This document shows positions 60,362 through 64,000 of a stretch of 64,000 nucleotides of DNA, one piece after another. The notes under the pieces are model-generated. The model did no database searches. It was given only the letters and a program-made list of their open reading frames with translations, and had not been told where the DNA came from. Origin of the DNA: Ketobacter sp036337295 (lineage in GTDB: Bacteria; Pseudomonadota; Gammaproteobacteria; Pseudomonadales; Ketobacteraceae). The position numbers and the translations under genes are program-made. How positions within the stretch are numbered: position 1 is the stretch's first letter; every line of letters starts with the position of its first letter. Where the stretch lies: assembly GCA_036337295.1 (NCBI GenBank), contig JAYZEN010000012.1, positions 1-64,000 of the forward strand. The letters are read 5' to 3'.

Positions 60362-61594
60362 TTATTGATAACCTTCGGGGAATGGATCGGGTTCGATCAG
60401 GTCGTCACTTTCGTACACGACTTTGTACTGGCCATCGGGCATGGCCACACCGATGCGGGTCTTGGACCACAGGTGGTGGTTTTTATGGATCTTGACGTAG
60501 CCTTCAGGGGCGGTGGTCAGCTCAATACCCGGTGAGGCCTCACGTACCTTGTCGATGTCAAAGGAACCGGCTTTTTCCACTGCGGCTTTCCACAGCCAGG
60601 GGCCGAGGTAGGCAGCCTGGGTTACGTCACCGATTACGATGTCTTTGCCCCATTTTTTCTTGAACGCTTCAACAAAGGCTTTGTTGTTGTCGTTGGGCAG
60701 AGACTGGAAGTACTTCATGGACGCGTAGATGCCTTCGATGTTCTCGCCACCGATACCCAGGATTTCGTCCTCGGTCACGGAGATGGTCAGGAACAGGGGC
60801 TTCTCTTTGGTCATGTCGATACCGGCGGCTTTCAGCTGCTTGTAGAACGCCACGTTGGAACCACCCACCACGGAGATGAACACGACATCAGGCTTCTTCA
60901 GCTTGATCTTGTTGATCACAGAGTTGAACTGGGTGTGGCCCAGGGGATAATACTCTTCACCCACGACCTGTGCCTTCAACACGTTTTCGATGTGTTTGCG
61001 GGCGATCTTGTTGGACGTTCGGGGCCAGATGTAGTCGGAGCCCAGCAGGTAGAATTTCTTCGCACCTTTGGTTTCCGATGCCCAATCCAGGCCTTCAAGG
61101 ATCTGCTGGGTGGCTTCCTGTCCGGTGTAGATTACGTTGGGCGACTGTTCCAGTCCTTCATAGAACGTGGGGTAGTAGAGCATACCGTTGTACTGCTCGA
61201 ATACCGGCAAAGCAGCTTTGCGGGAAGCGGACGTCCAGCAACCGAATACGGCCGCCACTTTATCGTTCACCAGCAGCTTTTTGGATTTCTCTGCAAAGGT
61301 GGGCCAGTCACTGGCACCGTCTTCCTGAATAACCTCGATCTTGCGACCCAGCACGCCCCCCATGGCGTTGATCTGCTCGATGGCCAGTTTTTCCGCTTGC
61401 ACGGAACCGGTTTCACTGATGGCCATGGTGCCGGTGACTGAGTGCAGGATGCCTACAGTAACCTTGTCATCAGTGACAGCCAGTCCGGTGGTGTTCACGG
61501 AATCCGCCTGGGTGATGGCGGGTGCCATAAGCAAACTGGCGGAGAGTGCCAGCGCGGTCTTTTTCAACTTGGAGCTAAGGGTTTTGGACAACAT
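60362..61594 (-). CDS. urtA: Urea/amide ABC transporter substrate-binding protein UrtA
   Basis: A 410-residue periplasmic binding protein. The signal peptide (LALSASLLMAPAITQA) is cut near residue 30. The type I fold has VTVGILHSVTGTMAISE and LAIEQINAMGGVLGRKI, then AAVFGCWTSASRKA and YYPTFYEGLEQSPNVIYTG, all typical of UrtA/FmdD. FmdD proteins of methylotrophs bind short amides and urea, and the neighbouring formamidase makes amides at least as likely as urea here. It is the first gene of the leftward operon. Confidence 0.93.
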   Translation of the reverse strand: MLSKTLSSKLKKTALALSASLLMAPAITQADSVNTTGLAVTDDKVTVGILHSVTGTMAISETGSVQAEKLAIEQINAMGGVLGRKIEVIQEDGASDWPTFAEKSKKLLVNDKVAAVFGCWTSASRKAALPVFEQYNGMLYYPTFYEGLEQSPNVIYTGQEATQQILEGLDWASETKGAKKFYLLGSDYIWPRTSNKIARKHIENVLKAQVVGEEYYPLGHTQFNSVINKIKLKKPDVVFISVVGGSNVAFYKQLKAAGIDMTKEKPLFLTISVTEDEILGIGGENIEGIYASMKYFQSLPNDNNKAFVEAFKKKWGKDIVIGDVTQAAYLGPWLWKAAVEKAGSFDIDKVREASPGIELTTAPEGYVKIHKNHHLWSKTRIGVAMPDGQYKVVYESDDLIEPDPFPEGYQ

Positions 61595-61830
61595 GGTTCG
61601 ACCTCTTTTGATTTACGACCCAAAAAAGACACTCAAATGCCCGTCGGCAGCGCACAGGCGCAAGGCATCGTGTCATGGGATTGCAGTATTGCGATTTCCA
61701 ATGGGGGGGAACATTCGCCGAATGACCCAAGCCCCTACGTCATTTGACGCATAGGCAGTCAACAAGGGCCTGCAGTAGTGTTTTGCCAGTTTCATTCGCA
61801 GCAGTCATGACGAACAGAGGAGTAGCCAAT
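61595..61830. promoter_or_regulatory. Divergent control region of the urt-fmd and ami operons
   Basis: The 236 bases between urtA and amiE must carry promoters for both operons. I looked for sigma-54 boxes (GG and GC twelve bases apart in context) and a clear -35/-10 pair and found none convincing. In Pseudomonas the amiE leader is controlled by AmiR antitermination, but no clear leader terminator is seen here. A GAGGAG ribosome binding site precedes amiE. Confidence 0.5.
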
Positions 61831-62871
61831 ATGAGACACGGTGACATATCCAGCAGCCCGGATACCGTGGGTGTGGCGGTGGTGAATTACAAAATGCCCC
61901 GCCTGCATACCAAAGCGGAAGTATTGGATAATGCCCGCAAGATTGCCGATATGATCGTGGGTATGAAGCAGGGCCTGCCTGGCATGGATCTGGTGATCTT
62001 TCCAGAATACAGCACCATGGGCATCATGTACGACGCCGACGAGATGATGGCTACCGCCGCCACCGTGCCCGGGGATGAGACCGAGATTTTTTCGGCCGCC
62101 TGCCGCCAGGCCAACACCTGGGGCGTGTTCTCGTTGACCGGTGAGCAACACGAAGAACATCCCAACAAGTCACCCTACAACACTCTGGTGCTGATCAACA
62201 ACCAGGGTGAGATCGTGCAGAAGTATCGCAAATGCATTCCCTGGTGCCCCATTGAAGGCTGGTACCCGGGGGACCGCACCTATGTAACGGAAGGACCCAA
62301 GGGACTGAAGATCAGTATGATCATCTGCGACGACGGTAACTATCCGGAAATCTGGCGGGATTGCGCCATGCGGGGGGCGGAGCTGATCATCCGCTGTCAG
62401 GGGTATATGTATCCGGCCAAAGAGCAGCAGGTAATGATGGCCAAGACCATGGCCTGGGCCAACAACAGTTATGTGGCCGTGGCCAACGCCACCGGATTCG
62501 ACGGGGTGTATTCCTATTTCGGCCATTCCGCCATTATCGGCTTTGACGGCCGCACCCTGGGGGAATGCGGGGAGGAGGATATGGGCGTGCAGTATGCGCA
62601 ACTGTCGGTGTCGCAAATCCGTGATGCCCGCGCCAATGACCAGTCGCAGAACCACTTGTTCAAACTGTTGCACCGCGGTTACACCGGTGTTTACAACTCC
62701 GGGGATGGCAATAAAGGGGTGGCGGACTGCCCCTTCGAGTTTTACCGCACCTGGGTCATGGATGCCGAGAAGGCGCAGCAGGACGTGGAAGCGATTACTC
62801 GCTCCACCGTCGGGGTGGCGGATTGCCCGGTGTACGAGTTGCCCGGTTCCGAAAAGGAAAACACCGCTTAA
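61831..62871 (+). CDS. amiE: Aliphatic amidase AmiE
   Basis: A 346-residue cytoplasmic nitrilase-superfamily enzyme hydrolysing short aliphatic amides to acid and ammonium. The length and numbering match the Pseudomonas aeruginosa enzyme: Glu59 in FPEYS, Lys134 in KYRK and the nucleophile Cys166 in IICDDGNYPE are all in place. The ATG at 61831 starts MRHGDISSSPDTVGVAVVNY as in relatives; the open frame upstream to 61744 is not conserved. It is divergent from urtA and leads the ami operon, 17 bases before amiB. Confidence 0.97.
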   Translation: MRHGDISSSPDTVGVAVVNYKMPRLHTKAEVLDNARKIADMIVGMKQGLPGMDLVIFPEYSTMGIMYDADEMMATAATVPGDETEIFSAACRQANTWGVFSLTGEQHEEHPNKSPYNTLVLINNQGEIVQKYRKCIPWCPIEGWYPGDRTYVTEGPKGLKISMIICDDGNYPEIWRDCAMRGAELIIRCQGYMYPAKEQQVMMAKTMAWANNSYVAVANATGFDGVYSYFGHSAIIGFDGRTLGECGEEDMGVQYAQLSVSQIRDARANDQSQNHLFKLLHRGYTGVYNSGDGNKGVADCPFEFYRTWVMDAEKAQQDVEAITRSTVGVADCPVYELPGSEKENTA

Positions 62872-62888
62872 TCCCAGGCTGCTGAAGT

Positions 62889-63989
62889 ATGCCCTTCATC
62901 AATGATGTGCTGGCGCACAACCAACAGCAAAACCGGGCGGCTGCCGAAGCAAGTCAGGTCAGCCCGGTGGGAACGGTGCGCTCCCGCTACGCGTTTGATG
63001 CCGGCGGGATCGCAGAGCGCCTGCGGGCGCGTATTGTGGGGCAGGATCATGTGCTGGAATCCCTCTGCCAGCAGTTGAAGGTGATCAAGGCCGGCCTGAC
63101 CGAACCCCGCCGACCGCTGCTGGTGATGCTGTTGCTGGGGGATACCGGCGTTGGCAAAACCGAAACCGTGCGTCTGCTGGCGGAAGCCATCCATGGGGAT
63201 GCCGGGGCATTCTGTCGAATCGACATGAACACGCTGTCACAAAGTCATTACAGCGCTGCCATCACCGGTGCCCCACCGGGTTATGTGGGGAGCAAAGAGA
63301 ACACCACACTGCTGGATGAGGCGGCGATTCTGGGCAGCGCCAGCCGCCCCGGCATTGTGTTGTTCGATGAGGTGGAGAAGGCCAGCCAGGAGGTGGTGCG
63401 CAGTTTGATGAATGTATTCGACAGCGGGCACCTGCGCCTGGCCTCTGGCACCCGCGAGTTGTCCTTCACCAATTGCCTGGTGTTCATGACCAGTAACCTG
63501 GGAGCGGAATCCTGGCGCCGGCACCAGCACCACCGATGGTGGCATGGGCGCTTTAATCTAAAGCGTTTTAGAAGATCCCATGCCAACTGTCGCAGCACGC
63601 ACTTCGAAGCCGCGTTGCGGGCGCACTTCGACCCGGAATTTCTCAATCGGATTGACTGCATCGAGTTGTTCGACGGGATTGGTGCCAACCAAGTGTCCCG
63701 CATTGTGCTGTTGGAAGTGGAGCGCATCAATCAACAGCTGATGAAAAAGCAGATTCAACTGCAGGTGTCCGACGCGGTGATTGAACACATTGCCGCACAG
63801 GGGTTTGATGAACACTATGGCGCGCGGGCCTTGCGTCGCAGTGTGCGGGATCGGTTGCTGGTGCCGCTGTCCGCCGCGCTGTTGGATTCCGGTGCCCTGA
63901 CGGGGGAACTGAAGGGCGCTGGGGCGCAAGTGCCACAGTGGTTCGTGGCCAATCTGGTGGAGGGCCGGGTGCAGTGCAGCGCGCGCTGA
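62889..63989 (+). CDS. amiB: AmiB, ClpB-like AAA+ ATPase of the amidase operon
   Basis: A 366-residue AAA+ protein, close in length to Pseudomonas AmiB. Walker A is LLGDTGVGKTET near residue 80, Walker B is IVLFDEVEKA, and the sensor region includes FMTSNLG. The ClpB/HslU-type C-terminal small domain has FDEHYGARALRRSVRD. A basic stretch after SNLG (RRHQHHRWWHGRFNLKRFRR) is longer than in typical Clp proteins. It lacks an N-terminal Clp domain and a second ATPase module, so it is likely a specialised chaperone for the amidase system. The window ends 11 bases later, where amiC, amiR and amiS would be expected. Confidence 0.88.
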   Translation: MPFINDVLAHNQQQNRAAAEASQVSPVGTVRSRYAFDAGGIAERLRARIVGQDHVLESLCQQLKVIKAGLTEPRRPLLVMLLLGDTGVGKTETVRLLAEAIHGDAGAFCRIDMNTLSQSHYSAAITGAPPGYVGSKENTTLLDEAAILGSASRPGIVLFDEVEKASQEVVRSLMNVFDSGHLRLASGTRELSFTNCLVFMTSNLGAESWRRHQHHRWWHGRFNLKRFRRSHANCRSTHFEAALRAHFDPEFLNRIDCIELFDGIGANQVSRIVLLEVERINQQLMKKQIQLQVSDAVIEHIAAQGFDEHYGARALRRSVRDRLLVPLSAALLDSGALTGELKGAGAQVPQWFVANLVEGRVQCSAR

Positions 63990-64000
63990 CGCGCCGCGGG

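Noticed and set aside
61595..61830. Sigma-54 promoter for the nitrogen genes
   Set aside because: Near matches such as TGGGATTGCAGTATTGC have the GG and GC elements at the wrong spacing; none fits the consensus.

Overview
The window looks like chromosomal DNA of a free-living, GC-rich gammaproteobacterium, probably a marine or soil member of the Pseudomonadales/Oceanospirillales type. The evidence is an AmiE whose length and catalytic numbering match Pseudomonas aeruginosa (346 aa), a ClpB-like AmiB directly behind it, HrpB, YgiQ, 7TMR-DISM diguanylate cyclases and many lipoproteins. No rRNA or tRNA gene, CRISPR array or prophage was seen. The species cannot be fixed from the sequence alone.

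Layout. 1-2043 is an AT-richer mobile edge: the start of an IS3-type transposase runs off the left end and lies beside two integron gene cassettes on the minus strand (a DUF2971 protein and an unknown protein), each with a full attC site. No integrase is in view. 2044-2670 holds no convincing gene. 2740-13101 is GC-rich and carries a lipoprotein, a di-haem cytochrome c lipoprotein divergent from a MalT-like LuxR regulator, an ECF sigma factor overlapping its anti-sigma gene, a DEDDh exonuclease and an MFS carrier. 13276-27818 is mostly core: two 7TMR-DISM GGDEF proteins, an overlapping pair of murein hydrolases, an M61 peptidase, a DUF2236 oxygenase-like protein, HrpB, a GST and a DHH phosphoesterase.

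27819-40431 is an accessory region of secreted or lipid-anchored proteins of unknown function. Gene X (27819-28916) and gene Y (39463-40431) are intact, and a decayed Y'/X' pair lies between them at 32860-33470. Low-GC genes (28921-32800) and a 1285-residue lipoprotein are interleaved. The large lipoprotein is built from about 13 Ig-like repeats arranged as an A-B-C-D super-repeat. A Cache-domain chemoreceptor sits in the same region.

40515-54977 is mixed: YgiQ, a soluble four-PAS chemoreceptor, an aldehyde dehydrogenase, and a row of small genes (thioredoxin-like, zinc ribbon, DUF2164 with a coupled 31-codon ORF, three immunity-like proteins, a GNAT). These are followed by a class D beta-lactamase, a diguanylate cyclase, a flavodoxin-like protein, a GST and a TSUP exporter.

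55086-63989 is an amide/urea nitrogen-acquisition locus. A leftward operon carries a UrtABCDE-type ABC transporter, formamidase FmdA and the zinc-ribbon protein FmdB. It diverges from a rightward amiE-amiB operon that continues to the window edge. Together these would import short amides or urea and release ammonium.
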